DNA of 64,000 nucleotides from Adineta steineri. Its lineage: Eukaryota > Rotifera > Eurotatoria > Adinetida > Adinetidae. The position numbers were made by a program, and so were the translations under genes. Below, in pieces: positions 32,455 to 44,468 of the stretch. The notes under the pieces were generated by a model, which saw nothing but the letters and a program-made list of their open reading frames with translations, made no database searches and was not told the origin of the DNA. The stretch covers positions 186,001-250,000 of the forward strand of contig CAJNOI010000129.1 in the NCBI GenBank assembly GCA_905250115.1, in the 5' to 3' direction. Each line of letters begins with the position of its first letter. Position 1 is the stretch's first letter.

Positions 32455-35437
32455 TTTTGATTCTGATTCGCGATATTGTTCTCGATTGTTGATTGATAAC
32501 GAGTGCACTATTTCGTGTGTTGTTTGTTGCATTCGCTGATCATTATTAGATAAATTAGGCAAGTCGTTGTGATGTTGAATTGATGACTGATCAGAGAGTG
32601 GTGAGACGGGTACTCTAAAACATTCTCTTATTTTATTGGAGAGACATTGTCGATTTTCTGTGTTGAAAAAGCCTGATCGTTTTAATATAAATAAGATGAT
32701 ATTTATAGTGGTAAAAATACTAAATAGAATGAATAATCCTCTTGTCTGTAATAATGTTAAACCATCACCAAAACCATTATTTTTAATCTCATCTTCACGA
32801 TCACAGTTTTTTTGTTGAAACCATTTGATTAATAAAGTATCAAAAGCAGAACCTGTTCTCAAATCCATTAAGTTTTTGTCTAAATCATCTTTGTAAATCC
32901 AGTGTTTTGGTATGGCAACTCCAAAATTTGTTCGACCAAATGGTAGACCAGCCATTTCTATATCACAATGATCTGTTTGTGTAATATAATCCGCACTTGA
33001 ACTATCAACTATAGCGACATCAATATGATAATCTAACAATTTTGTATAACTTGTCAATGAGTGATTTAAATGATAGTAATTTATCTCTATATCATTCATG
33101 ACTTCTTTCTTAAAGTAATCTGCATGATGTGATTGTTCAGTAATACCGATACGATTACATCCTATCTTTCCACACATCTTCAGATCTTCTATACTTTGAA
33201 TCCAAGATTTTTCACGTTCAGTTGCAAAATATTGTACCATATTGCTCGTAAACAGTGCGACTAATATCACACTCATCAACCAAACAAGAACAGTTTGAAA
33301 ACGGCTAAAAGAAGTTCTTGCTTGCAATTCAGTACCTCTTTGAACTAAACCACCAATCGTATGATACATAGATCTGAACAAGGTTTCTGTTTTAGATTTA
33401 TAATAAATATCGCTTACAGAAGGAGTGTTGATATTTAAATTATCGACGTCGATTGCAATAGATCTTTCTTTTCCATCGATAAATTCAAATATAGCAATAA
33501 TAAACGCTGAGAAAAGATAAATTACAAAGAAAATACTTAACCAAAGTGAATAATGAAATGGTTTAAGAAACGCCATAATTGGTGTCGTTCTTCCTGTACT
33601 TTTACGTACAATCATCCGCATTGTATTATCATAGATTGAAACGCTAAAGTCGATTTGATTTAAACGATTGGCTGTTTTAGTTAGATCAGCCATAACAATG
33701 TCGTATGTACGATTTTCAACGCAATTAACCAGTTCATTGTAAGTAGTATGGATTGGTGCTACCGTAATATTTCTATGAAATTTCATTCGTTGTTCAAGAA
33801 GTAAAATTAAATCAAAAATATATCCTTCTTGTACAATTTCATATGTTCCATTACTATAATTATAGAATTTTTCCATATAAAATGGTGGCGAGATATAAAC
33901 AGTGATATTCAACGTTTTGCCTAGAAGAAAAAAAAAGATCTCATCCTGAATCAATTCTTATAACTACTATGAACTTACCTTCAAGTAATGCGTAATGAAG
34001 TGGAACTATATTGGAATCTCTTGGCCATTGAATTGCATTTTCGGACTCTGTCCATTGGGCGGCACTTTTATAATTAATATTGCTTGTACTATCATTAAAT
34101 CTCAACACTTCCACGACATGTAATTCACCTTTGTTTGCTTTCGACAATTGTAAATTATCGATTAAGAAATATAAACCATCGTGCATTATACGATCTGTTG
34201 TATTACCATGAAATTGTATATGTCCTGAGACGCCAAGAAAATCCATTGTTTGCATAATGTTATGAAGTTCTTTTCGATTGATAAGACGACTATCAAAACA
34301 GTATGAAGTATTTACTAATGAGGAACAATCGGTGGACGTTTGTTGGCAAAGCTCTTGGAAAGCCAAAATTAACATCCATGCAGAATCAAATGCATATAAT
34401 GCATAAGTATCGATTTGCTTGTCATCATCATGGCATGACTGAGGGTCATAGGTCTTCCAAATATCTATCGCATCTTTTAGTAATGTTCTATTAATCGGCA
34501 TATCAAATGTCTGTGGCGATACCGATCGTATCAGTAATGTACCAATTAATTGTTTATCGTTGAGTTGCATCCTTAAATTAGCTGCTGTTAAAATCCAGAG
34601 AAAATCGGGGGCCAAAATATTCCCTTCTTTCACTGCTAATTCTATTATATTTGTTGTGATTTCTGAAGTTGCCCAAACTAGAACAATACGAGAGGAACTT
34701 TCTTCAAGTTGATGTCTAAAATTTTCGATTTGATCAGTAAATAAATCGTATTTAATTACGCATGAAATCTTAATTGCATCACCGAAAAATTCAGTTAGTG
34801 CGCGTAGTCCGCCTTGACCATAGCTATCACTCTGGTAAATAATATTAGTTGAATTCCAATCATACTTTTGAAAAAGTTTTAACAATACTGCTGCCATTAT
34901 AGTATCAGATGGTGACATTCGATAAAATGTTTGATAGACATTACGATCGGATAATTCTGGTTCTGTAGTTGCATAGCCAAGTACTGGTAATCCTGATCTA
35001 TTACAAAAATGTACAAGTGTCTTTGTTTCATATGAACTTGTTGGTCCGACGATACCGAGAATTTGATTTTCAGTAATCGATAAACATGTACGATCGAGTG
35101 CATCAATTATATCATGGCCATTTGTTTCTTCTAGACGATAAGCAAATTGTTTTCCATTTAATGTAATATTCTTCTTTTGAGATAAGAGTATAGCGGACAT
35201 AAACATTGCTCGTTCTTCAGGTGTTATTAACATCGAAGTATGTTGTTTAAGAAATAAACCAAGGATATAGATGTACGAATTATCGTTAAATGAAGGCCAA
35301 TTAATCATTGCTGTTTCTCTTACTCGATGGTTCTCCTGTTGAATATTCATCATCTCATCTTTTTGTTTAGGTGAATCGTGGTAAACTAAGGCAAATACAG
35401 TTGCTAATACGATCAATAAGTATATGATATTTGTCAT
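32446..35437 (-). CDS. ionotropic glutamate receptor subunit
   Basis: Exon 1 35437-33979 and exon 2 33920-32446 join through a 58-bp GT-AG intron; 977 aa. A signal sequence (NIIYLLIVLATVFALVY) precedes an extracellular amino-terminal domain (about 30-480; IVGPTSSYETKTLVHF, GLPVLGYATTEPELSD, WNSTNIIYQSDSYGQGG). Residues about 489-610 and 730-880 form the ligand-binding lobes: R572 in KTANRLNQIDFSV is the conserved agonist-carboxylate Arg position, and GLPFGRTNFGVAIPKHW lies in the second lobe. M1 is at about 611-633, a pore segment at about 669-681, M3 at about 695-715, and M4 at about 885-905. The gating motif at the end of M3, usually SYTANLAAF, is LFTSNMVQYF here, so pore behaviour may be unusual. 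The last codons (SESKPS) and the stop fall into a telomere-like palindrome. Confidence 0.88.
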
Positions 35438-36877
35438 TTTCTAGAACATGTTACATCTTATATTGTTTTTGTTCTAATACTCTGTTGTTAGAAAAAAAAG
35501 CAATGGTATATTCTACTATAATAGATTATATTAAATCTTTACAATTAATATGAAACAACAGAATAGTATGTCATATAGGTAAAGAGCAATGACAACTATA
35601 CTTGCGCTGTTAAGGTGACGATCAAAATAATGTTTCAGTATTTCAATTATATTGTCATTCTGTCATATTTTTGAAAAAATCATAAGATTAATCTATATTC
35701 CTTCTAAAATCTCATAAACACTGTACGAACAGGAAATCATGAAATAACAAAAACTATATATATGAAAGAGAAAGAAAGGGAGAGAAAACAGTTTTTTTTG
35801 TTCTTCATGCACTAGACAGAAACTAGCGATAGAATAGAAGAAAACATTCTTTTTATGAATTATATTTTTGTCTATTGAAAACCACAGAACAGAATAAATT
35901 AACTTGATTCACTTCATCACAGGAAGAAAAAAAAAATTTATCTATTACGATTTTGTCGTTAACACTTCAATTCTACCTAGACATTCATAAAACAAAAAGA
36001 TTTATGCTCTAATAAATAAATCGTCACTTTATTATATTGTTCAAATATATACATACATAAAAAGAAAGATTTATTTTGCAATAAAAATATTCTACTGTTA
36101 TCTTGTTATTCAAATATTCATTCAAAAAAGATAATGAAATATTTTTGAATCTTCTTAATAGTGAATGTGAGTAGGTGTGCGTAATGAATGAGAAGAACAC
36201 AAACAGTTACACCCACATTTGATATTTCTTGTTAAAAGCCGTAAAGATGTAAATTTTAGTTTATTTATTCGTCAAATGAGAATAAATGAAAAACAATGTA
36301 ACAGTTCTAGAAGCATGTTGATATTAGTCGACTTAGAGCCATTGCCCATGTCCTGCTTGAGTAAATGATTTGATCTCAATGCCATTTCCCGCCGGATCCA
36401 AAACAAAGAGAACATATTGTTCATGTTTTTTTATGTACGAAAAGAAGGGCCGGATAGAACAGAAAATATATAAACTAACACGGGATGTATACGTGCGATA
36501 TCACATTAACATTTGGATTCATCAATTTCTGCTTTTGCCTATTTGGGTGTTGGATGTATATAAACATATTATGTGTTAATTAGTTTTCGAGTTTCGAAAT
36601 TCATAAGAGTTCAAAACTCACGGAAATCGCATACCGTTGAGTTAATTTTAAAGAAAAACAAAAGGATCTGATTTTGTTGCCTAAATGAAGAAGAGAATGA
36701 GTCAACATTATATGGGCCCATATGAGATAATAGTATGAGTGTAAAGATAAAAAACATTACACTGCTTTTTTTTTGTCACCTTATCTTTTCATGACGAATT
36801 CTTGTTTTTTGCATATACACACAAATATATACTAACAAAGTTTTATTAATATTGACTGAATTATTTAGAAACTCGTC
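35438..36877. other. spacer between divergent genes
   Basis: No gene supported. Contains low-complexity AT/purine runs (about 35755-35790) and one degraded palindrome (36161-36222). Promoters of the glutamate receptor (leftward) and the secreted protein (rightward) should lie here. Confidence 0.45.
36161..36222. repeat. telomere-like palindrome, degraded
   Basis: GTGAATGTGAGTAGGTGTGC on the left, CAGTTACACCCACATTTGAT on the right. Confidence 0.45.
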
Positions 36878-37861
36878 ATGATGAACATATATTTGTATTT
36901 ACTATTATTTATTTCGTGGTTATATTCCGGAGAGTGTGCGCAGCCATATTTTCCAAATCAAATCGTTTTTTCTACTGATGATGGTTATATAGTAGCAATT
37001 GATGAAATAAATCAACGAGCTTATCAAACACTCGATTACAGTTCTTCAGAGCAGCAAACATCTTTTGCGATGAAACACTTTCCATATGCAATTCCAGATT
37101 CACCACAATCAAAATATTACGTTCAATTATTATTACTATCTCCTGCATCACTCGGTTGTCAGTATGGCACATATTGGCAGTACGGGACAAGAAATTTTAA
37201 TGATTTTCCATTTCATTGGTGGTCTAATGCAAGTTCATTTGAAATAAAAAATTATATAAATTTTAATTTTGAAATGATACATTCAAAGAATTCTTCTATA
37301 GATGAAGATTATTGGTATGCAAATGAAAGATGTGAAACTGGAAGTGGTGAAATTTTTCCATGTCAAGAAATTTATTTCAAAAAAGATACACAAATTCCAC
37401 TTCGATTTACCGAAGTTGTTCGTCATGGGCTGCAAGTTGTACAAGACGTCATAAATTATAAAGTAATATCCATGGAAAAACCGGATGAGAAATATTTTGA
37501 TTTAATACCAAGAAACTGGTCTCTTAATTGTCAAGATGTTAATCTTGGACTTTTATATGATCCAGAAACAACGACAATAGATTTAAATCAGAGTGCGGAT
37601 ATTCAGATCTCTCTTAGTGCTCCTCCACATCAAATTTACGGAAATGATACTGTTCGTATTCAATGGAAAGCAACACGATCCAAAGATTGTTTTAAATGGA
37701 CACCCGAAGAATTATATTTTAATACTAAAAATTTTCAAGAAAAACAAATATTAACAATAACTCGAGTTAAAAATGGTCCACTAACAGTTTTTTATCCTAT
37801 TTTTAATGGTGGAGGTTTCGATCCACTTTCAAGTGACGATTATCCTATTATTATAACATGA
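36878..37861 (+). CDS. secreted protein of unknown function (327 aa)
   Basis: Single exon from ATG 36878. Residues 1-21 are a signal peptide with cleavage likely after the Cys-Ala of SGECAQ. The mature part starts FPNQIVFSTDDGYIVAID, which looks like a beta-strand-rich domain. Cys residues lie at SLGCQYG, NERCETGSGE, FPCQEIYF, NCQDVN and KDCFKW. Several N-glycosylation sites are present (NASS, NSSI, NWSL, NQSA, NDTV). No transmembrane helix or C-terminal anchor is seen. I have an impression of ependymin-like lipid-binding secreted proteins from the N-terminal strand pattern, but the match is weak and I do not assign it. Convergent with the SLP-2-like gene; a palindromic element begins 76 bp past the stop. 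Confidence 0.65.
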   Translation: MMNIYLYLLLFISWLYSGECAQPYFPNQIVFSTDDGYIVAIDEINQRAYQTLDYSSSEQQTSFAMKHFPYAIPDSPQSKYYVQLLLLSPASLGCQYGTYWQYGTRNFNDFPFHWWSNASSFEIKNYINFNFEMIHSKNSSIDEDYWYANERCETGSGEIFPCQEIYFKKDTQIPLRFTEVVRHGLQVVQDVINYKVISMEKPDEKYFDLIPRNWSLNCQDVNLGLLYDPETTTIDLNQSADIQISLSAPPHQIYGNDTVRIQWKATRSKDCFKWTPEELYFNTKNFQEKQILTITRVKNGPLTVFYPIFNGGGFDPLSSDDYPIIIT

Positions 37862-38480
37862 ATGTTTTTTGAAAATAATTCAAATAAAACTTTTACTAGA
37901 CGAACACTTGAACTTTAGTAATAGTTTTATTTTATTTGAGGATCTGAGTGTGTGAATAATGTAATCATCTCCCACACCCACACGCTCAAGATGATCGCTT
38001 TTCTTATACGTTTCTACGCATTTGGCTGATATACTACGAGTAAACACGATAAATTCGATTCATTCATGACCTGCCTACATGTTCTTATGTATTTCGCTAT
38101 TTAGACATTCATTGCACTGAATCTTGGTGATAATAATATTAAATATGAAGAAATATAGGAATCGACGGCGTTATTCAACATTGAAACAATAATGCATATC
38201 AATTATACACCCGCATTTTGTTCCTATTCTGTATGTAATATACTTTATATAAGTTCGAAAATACTTTCACATCTGATGAAATGAAAGGAGAAAAAGTTAT
38301 GGGATCGATGATCATTTTACATTCCGTTTCCACATATACTATTGAAAATACTGATCGTAACCATTGATTTCCGTTTTCCATTACTGAAACTGATTATACA
38401 TCATACAATCAAATTCTCATTTACACTTTTCGCAAGATATATGTACAATAACTATTTTTTCATTTTATTTAAAGAAATTT
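37862..38480. other. spacer between convergent genes
   Basis: 3' flank of the secreted protein and the SLP-2-like gene. Holds the palindrome at 37937-37995; otherwise no feature. Confidence 0.5.
37937..37995. repeat. telomere-like palindromic element
   Basis: TTGAGGATCTGAGTGTGTGA on the left; CCCACACCCACACGCTCAAG then ATGATC on the right. The right arm is better preserved than the left. Confidence 0.75.
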
Positions 38481-39475
38481 TTATGAATCTTTTTTCATTA
38501 GATCTGTAAACATTTTCATACTATGTATACCTTCAGTTTGATTATTAATAAAATAAGTCGAATTATTCTTTCCATTTGCAATTGCTTGTAATTCATCAAA
38601 ACGTTTTCTTGCTAATAAATACTGAATAGCTAAATGATGATCATTATTTAATTGTTTACTAATCGCTTGTAATTGTTCAGTAAGTGCTAATGTTTCTTGT
38701 TCAATTGAATATTTCTGTCCTTCGGCTTGTCTTTGCATAGTAAGAAAATTAGCATCAGCTAAATTCTTTGCTGCAACAAGGCTTCCTTCACTTTGAAGAA
38801 TTGTTGATTGTTTTTCACCTTCACTAATATTGATTTTTGCTCGTGTATTTAATTCTTGTTGTCGTCGATCACGTTCAGCATCCATTTGTTTTTCTAATGT
38901 TTTAGCTACAGATGCATCGAGAGGACCAAATGATTGAATTTCAGCTTTAGTTGTTTGTATACCCCAGTGTTCAATCGAATCACCAACAACTAATAACCAT
39001 TCTTTATTAATTTTATTTCGATCACCAATAATTTGATCATATTCAAATTGACCAACAATTGAACGAAGTGATGATGTTCCAACTGAACGAATACTTGAAT
39101 GATAATCTGTCACATCAAAACAAGCTTTATACGCATTTTTAACTTGATAAAATAAAACAGCAGATAATTGTACAGGCACATTATCTTTTGTATAAGCATC
39201 GATTTTATCAACATTCATACCAGCTTCACGCATATCAACTTTTTGAACATCGTGTAATATAGGAATTGATAGACTAAGGCCTGGTTTCAAATGTACTAAA
39301 AATGAATGAAATATTTATAGAGCAAAAATAAAATATCAATATAATTACCTGGATTTTTACCAAATGTTGTTCGATATCCTTCAAAACCTTGATTAATAAT
39401 TGTTAAAAAAGAACGTTTTTGTTCATGTTGAATGGGACGAACAATAGTCGATAATCGAAAGACATTTTTGAACAT
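38481..39475 (-). CDS. STOML2: mitochondrial stomatin-like protein (SLP-2 type, SPFH/Band 7)
   Basis: Exon 1 39475-39349 and exon 2 39295-38481 join in frame through a 53-bp intron; 313 aa. The N-terminus (MFKNVFRLSTIVRPIQHEQK) is basic and amphipathic like a mitochondrial presequence and lacks the hydrophobic hairpin of plasma-membrane stomatins. The SPFH domain covers about 30-200: GLSLSIPILHDVQKVDMREA, DAYTKDNVPVQLSAVLFYQV, SSLRSIVGQFEYDQIIGDR, WGIQTTKAEIQSFGP. A charged coiled-coil follows (EKQMDAERDRRQQELNTRAK, EGEKQSTILQSEG), then a short Ser/Asn-rich tail. SLP-2 scaffolds cardiolipin-rich inner-membrane domains. Two conserved positions look relaxed (the family usually has ER in place of GD in IIGDR), so this copy may be diverged; bdelloids often carry several. 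Confidence 0.8.
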
Positions 39476-40132
39476 TTTTTTTATGATTTCTTTCTTTTTG
39501 TTTGAGTTTTTAATAAATATAATTTCTATTTATCTACGAAAAAAATGTATGATGCAATGATGTGACACATTGCAATGAATAATAGTGATGTTTGCCTGTT
39601 CTTTTTCTTCTAGAAGAAGTAAAGGCTACATAGTAACATGACGAAATTAATCGTCGGTTTTTTCTTCTTCAAGGTCGTGTAAAACAACTGTATTTAGATA
39701 AAAACATGGTATTATCGAAATAAAATATTGAGAAGGATTCGATAATGAACAAATTTTTTATAGAAACCACATCTGACAATACTCAGATGTCATCATTTCT
39801 TTCTCTTATTACAAATATTTCTCACAGAACAGTAAAAAAATGAGTCATAAGGGGTATAGAATTCTTTTCAAAAAATGGAGACGTCCTTTTGTGAATACGA
39901 AAGAATCTAGTCTATTGGTACAATACATCTATGTTCAATCCGTTCAGAATATTTGCAGTATATATCGAAATTTCCAAGGAAAGGTTTTTTTCAACTTAAT
40001 TCATATCAGCTATTTCAAGCTTCTCTAACAGAGAATAAACACTCAAGTTTGTATTTACTTTTTTCGCGAGACAACACCTTTTATGTCTAAAATTGTATAA
40101 GGAAATGATTCACTTCGTACCAGAGGTGATCA

Positions 40133-40203
40133 TAGGGCAGTATTTTCGTACCCTGCCCTGCCCTGCTGGGCGAAATTCGAGCAGGGTACGGCAGGGTATC
40201 CCG
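40133..40203. mobile_element. remnant of a GC-rich miniature element
   Basis: Starts TAGGGCAGTATTTTCGTACC, like the ends of the two hAT-like elements, and contains CCCTGCCCTGCCCTGCTGGG facing GCAGGGTACGGCAGGGTA in inverted order. No matching right terminus or target duplication is seen, so it is a truncated copy. Confidence 0.5.
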
Positions 40204-40523
40204 CATATTTGACATAATATTACATTTTTCTAAGGAATCGATTTCCAGAGCAAACACGATTTTAGATAATATTGTGAAACGTTATTTCACTCAAACTAAG
40301 TTACAATAGTATATTTCAACAACTGATGTAGTAAAAAAATAGCAGATATTGCAATAAAAATCACTTTTACCTTTAATAAATATTTATGTGCTCTAGCTGA
40401 TTCTATAGATGGTAAAATGCTTTTTGAAAATGCTTCATTGAATAGGTTTCGTCAGTCTTGAGTGGAGAGAGAGTATTCTATTAGATGCTTACATATTTCT
40501 AAAAGATTTGTTGATAACATTTC

Positions 40524-40782
40524 AGCAAGGGGTATACAACAGAGACTTCATGCATGAAGTCTCATGAAGTCTTATGAAGTCTTCCGAAGTCTTTGAAGTG
40601 TTATGAAGTTTCATGGAATCTTTAGAAGTCTTTGAAGTCGTATGAAGTCCTGTGAAGTCTTATGAAGTCTCATGAAGTTGTGTGAAGTCCCATGAAGTCT
40701 CATGAAGTTTTGTGAAGTCTCTTGAAGTCTTTCGAAGTCTTTGAAGTCCTGAAGTCTTGAAGTCTGCTGTTACCCCCTTGCT
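40524..40782. mobile_element. miniature element filled with a GAAGTC minisatellite
   Basis: The ends are inverted: AGCAAGGGGTATACAACAGA at the left, CTGCTGTTACCCCCTTGCT at the right. The inside is about 20 copies of a roughly 10-bp unit (TGAAGTCTCA and variants). It follows the same plan as the elements at 6399 and 31830 (short terminal repeats, minisatellite filling), but I see no 8-bp duplication. Confidence 0.6.
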
Positions 40783-41486
40783 CGGACGTTTCTTTCTAAA
40801 GACTACCTTCCTAGTACTAATTAACGATGCAAGAAAAAGTTTGTAGATCGGTTGTGGCTTAGGTGCAATACTTCTTAGGATAATGGGATATACAATAAGC
40901 GATTAATACTTAAAATTTATTCTTTACAACTGATATATTGCGATGTTGTTTGTGTCATGTGAAAGGAGACTCATAATACCCCTAGATTACTTGGGAATGT
41001 GATATTCTGCTTTCATAACAGTGCAGCAAATCTTTACGAAAATATGATTATCTAATACGAAAGCTATTCAGTCAATCAGATTTTAGCAGAATTTTCCAAA
41101 CTAAAACACGTTTTTTCCCTAGAAATCACAATGATACTGCTTAAGAATACTTTGATTGCAATCATTTTCTCGATTTGACATGATCAATATTTCATGGATA
41201 TAACAGCCACCAAAGAAAACTTTACTTTTTATGGGTTTTTTTCAAACGAAAATTGTGTGATTAAAAAAATAATTTTACACATTTACCAGTTCTCTTCATA
41301 TTCATAAACATAAAACATCTCTTGGTAAACTTCCGACTGTTTCTCTAAAATCTCTGATTTTTGATATTTCGATTTGACAAACCTGTCTCCATCCGAATTT
41401 TTCTTGTATTTATTTTTTTTTCTAAAAATTAATTTGAATAATATAAAAAAGTTTGTTCTCTCTCTCGATGAAAAAATAAAATCTTT

Positions 41487-42926
41487 CTAAATATTGGTAA
41501 CGATATTAGGCGAGTTAATTAATTTGTTCTTATTCGAATAATATTGTTTAATCCAACGTTTTAAAAAGATAACTTGAATTGAAGCAAATATTAATTGTTG
41601 AACAAAATAAAGAATCAATGGAATAGTTAATATACCAATAAAACCTTGGCTAGAATTAGCAAAAACCGAAGTTATCAATGGAATACCTTGTGCTAATGTT
41701 TTCGTTGAACTAGAAAACATAAAAGCAATTGTATTTTCATGAGAAAATCTCCAACGTTGAATAAACTTAATTTGTTTTTGATTGCGACAAATAAATAAAT
41801 TTGGTAATCTCGATATAAACAAAGACAAAAATGAAAAGAAAAAATAAATAAATGTATTAAGTAGAATTAAAATAACTAAATCTATATTATTAATTGTTGA
41901 TAATAATTTACTTTGAAATAAATTACAAAGAATTGACCAAACTAAAATTAATAAAATGAAACTATTTATTTCCGTAAAATAAAATTTGTTTTTTGCCCAT
42001 AAAATTTTCTCTTTCCAAATTCTATGAATTATTTGTCCAATAATCAACGGTAATAAAACAGTTAAACTTAATTTAGAAATAACATTAATATAATTATCAA
42101 TATCATGTTTTTGTTTAACCATTTCAAATAAAGGATTATTCATAAATAAATAAATTAATGCAGGTGAAATAAATATACCAAGAATATTACCAATTAATCC
42201 ATTGAGTAATGATATTCCTTCATTTCCACCTGCATTTTTAGTCATAATTACACTAGTAGAAATTGCTGTCGATGTACAAGACATGACAATAATTCCATTT
42301 ATTAAAAGTTTATTTATAGATAATTTAATAAGTAAAAATGAAATACCATAAATAACAGATGGAAATAATAGAAAAGAAAATGTTTGAATTAAAATATGTA
42401 ATCGAATTTCGAATATTTGATCCAGAAGATTATTTGTTGATAATGAAAGACCACTTAAAAAGAAAATAAGAATAACACAACCCCATTTTATAGTATATTC
42501 AGTACGAAGTGGTCCATCTGATGAACCTAATTTAGGAAATAAATAAGCAAATAGTAAACTAATTAATAAACTTAAAATAAACCAAAAATTTTTCAATAAT
42601 TTAATAAATATTTTCTTTTTGATTTTTCTATAAATACATTTGAATTCTTCTTGAGAATATAAATAAATTGCATTGATTTGAGAATAATTTTCTATTTTTA
42701 TTAATTGTTCATCTAATAAATTATCATTTAGAATTAGGATTAATTTATCATCATTATTAATTTGGTTTTTTATAAAATCTTCACAATCATCCAAATTATC
42801 AAATATTTGTTTGATCTCAAATGATTCTTCATTGTTCAATTGACTAAGAGAATTAGTTTTGTTTAAATCAAGTCCAATAATAACATACGGAGATTGACAA
42901 TATTTTAATAGAGGATTTGTTTCCAT
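41487..42926 (-). CDS. SLC10A7: SLC10A7-like transporter with an extra N-terminal module
   Basis: Single exon, 479 aa; I use the ATG at 42926 (the codon before it is TTG). Residues about 130-470 hold about 9-10 hydrophobic helices of the bile-acid/sodium symporter-like fold: KLGSSDGPLRTEYTIKWGCV, FFLSGLSLST, SCTSTAISTSVIMTKNAGGN (helix-breaking GGN, as in the crossover motif), and RWRFSHENTIAFMFSSSTKT then LAQGIPLI near the C-terminus, which match the SLC10A7 subfamily, linked to calcium handling and Golgi function in animals. Residues 1-115 are different: DLDDCEDFIKNQ-like helix, DDKLILILNDNLLDEQL, INAIYLYSQEEF. This resembles a module I know from N-termini of bdelloid ADP-ribosyltransferase and TPR proteins. 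Its presence on a transporter is unusual. A palindromic element lies 334 bp upstream. Confidence 0.8.
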   Translation of the reverse strand: METNPLLKYCQSPYVIIGLDLNKTNSLSQLNNEESFEIKQIFDNLDDCEDFIKNQINNDDKLILILNDNLLDEQLIKIENYSQINAIYLYSQEEFKCIYRKIKKKIFIKLLKNFWFILSLLISLLFAYLFPKLGSSDGPLRTEYTIKWGCVILIFFLSGLSLSTNNLLDQIFEIRLHILIQTFSFLLFPSVIYGISFLLIKLSINKLLINGIIVMSCTSTAISTSVIMTKNAGGNEGISLLNGLIGNILGIFISPALIYLFMNNPLFEMVKQKHDIDNYINVISKLSLTVLLPLIIGQIIHRIWKEKILWAKNKFYFTEINSFILLILVWSILCNLFQSKLLSTINNIDLVILILLNTFIYFFFSFLSLFISRLPNLFICRNQKQIKFIQRWRFSHENTIAFMFSSSTKTLAQGIPLITSVFANSSQGFIGILTIPLILYFVQQLIFASIQVIFLKRWIKQYYSNKNKLINSPNIVTNI

Positions 42927-44468
42927 CAATGAAAAATCTATTAAAAAAAATACTCGAAATCTTTGATTTTCGATAAATTAATATAGATAGACTCATTATC
43001 TTTAAATGTAACATGTGCATTTTTTATCGCTTTACCTTTATATTCAATGACAGCCGTCACATCGATTTAATGAGAAAATATATGTGTATGATTTTTTAAT
43101 AGATTATTTTATTCGTCGTTCTCTTCTTCCTTTATTATGTATATTTTTTTTACTCGGTTTTGAGAAGAAAAATGTTTAATATCGATTCTCTTTCCTTATC
43201 ATTTAGTATTTTATTCACGATTATTAATGAAATAGTGAAAGTATAAAAATAAAAATTTTAAGAGTATGGGTATGAGTATCTGGATTTCATTCATATCTCC
43301 ACTCTTATCCACACCCCCTTGTTGAACTATTTGTTGGATCTACTTCATTTCTATCTAGTATAAACTAGAAATACATATATCAGAACGAAGATGTGAGAAT
43401 CCCATCTAACATCTGCATTGGTTCACAAATTCTTTACACTGTAATTGTAAACGTTCATTAAGCATCCATCAGAAGCGCAATGTCGTTCGACACACGAAAT
43501 TTTGCTGATTTATGCATTGAGTACACTCACATCAGTTCATTTGACAATATCCACAACCACATCATTTCTTACTGCAGTACAGCAACGTAGCCAAAATTTT
43601 TAGACTAATGGGCAAGATTTTTATTGGTAGGCCAAAATTTTTTAGCTCAGTAAAGTACTGATAACTTAGAAAAAACACAAAATAACATTCATGTTTTAAA
43701 TTCGAACACTAAAATCAGGACAACGAGAATTTATATCGAGATTTTTATGAATTTAAGCAGCAACAAGTCTGTTTTGTTCCACTGTAGACCGTCAATAAAT
43801 TTTAATTCTCCTCGATTTACTTTTCTCTACTTTTACGTGACTAGGTTCCCGATAAAAACAAACTCATGTTCACTCAAACTTACATTTAAAATACAAGAAA
43901 CGATTCTTTTGTTCTTTTTTTGATTTTTCACAGGAAGAACAAGCAGAAAGTGTGGGTATGCTTCAAACCGAAGAAAAAGATCTACTCACAAATTAATTCA
44001 AAAATAAATAAACAATTCTGAAAGAGTTAAACTGTAATAGGCAAATCTCTAAATGAATACGCCACAGCATTGATAGTAAAAGATAATCAATGAATTCAAA
44101 TGGTTTATATAATTGAGCAAAGTTTATCTTTTTATTTTTATGAATTCACAATAGATTCTGTCTCGTTTCGTTATCATTCATGTATAATTACATATAGCTA
44201 CATCTACACCTTTACCCGATTGATGTGGTTACTCGGAGACAAGCAACACGCACGTACGTAAAGCACGTTGAATGATCGTTCTGTCGATTATTGAAAACAA
44301 AAATGCGTGACTAAAATCTTTTTTTCTTTCTTTGGTAACCATGATGGTGCATTATATCGATTTACTTGAATACTATTTACATTAACGCTTTCATATAGAA
44401 AAAAAAAGAAACAGTTTTCGTCCTTATCGTTGTAGTAAAGACATTTTACTAGTTGGAAATATTTAACA
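42927..44468. other. spacer between divergent genes
   Basis: Palindrome at 43260-43323; otherwise AT-rich sequence with no gene. Should contain the promoters of the SLC10A7-like and Dispatched-like genes. Confidence 0.5.
43260..43323. repeat. telomere-like palindromic element
   Basis: AGAGTATGGGTATGAGTATC on the left, CTTATCCACACCCCCTTGTT on the right, loop about 25 bp. Confidence 0.65.

Larger units (their letters stand above)
39476..41486. other. intergenic stretch with two repeat elements
   Basis: Holds a GC-rich inverted repeat at 40133-40203 and a minisatellite-bearing element at 40524-40782. The rest is AT-rich without genes. Confidence 0.5.
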
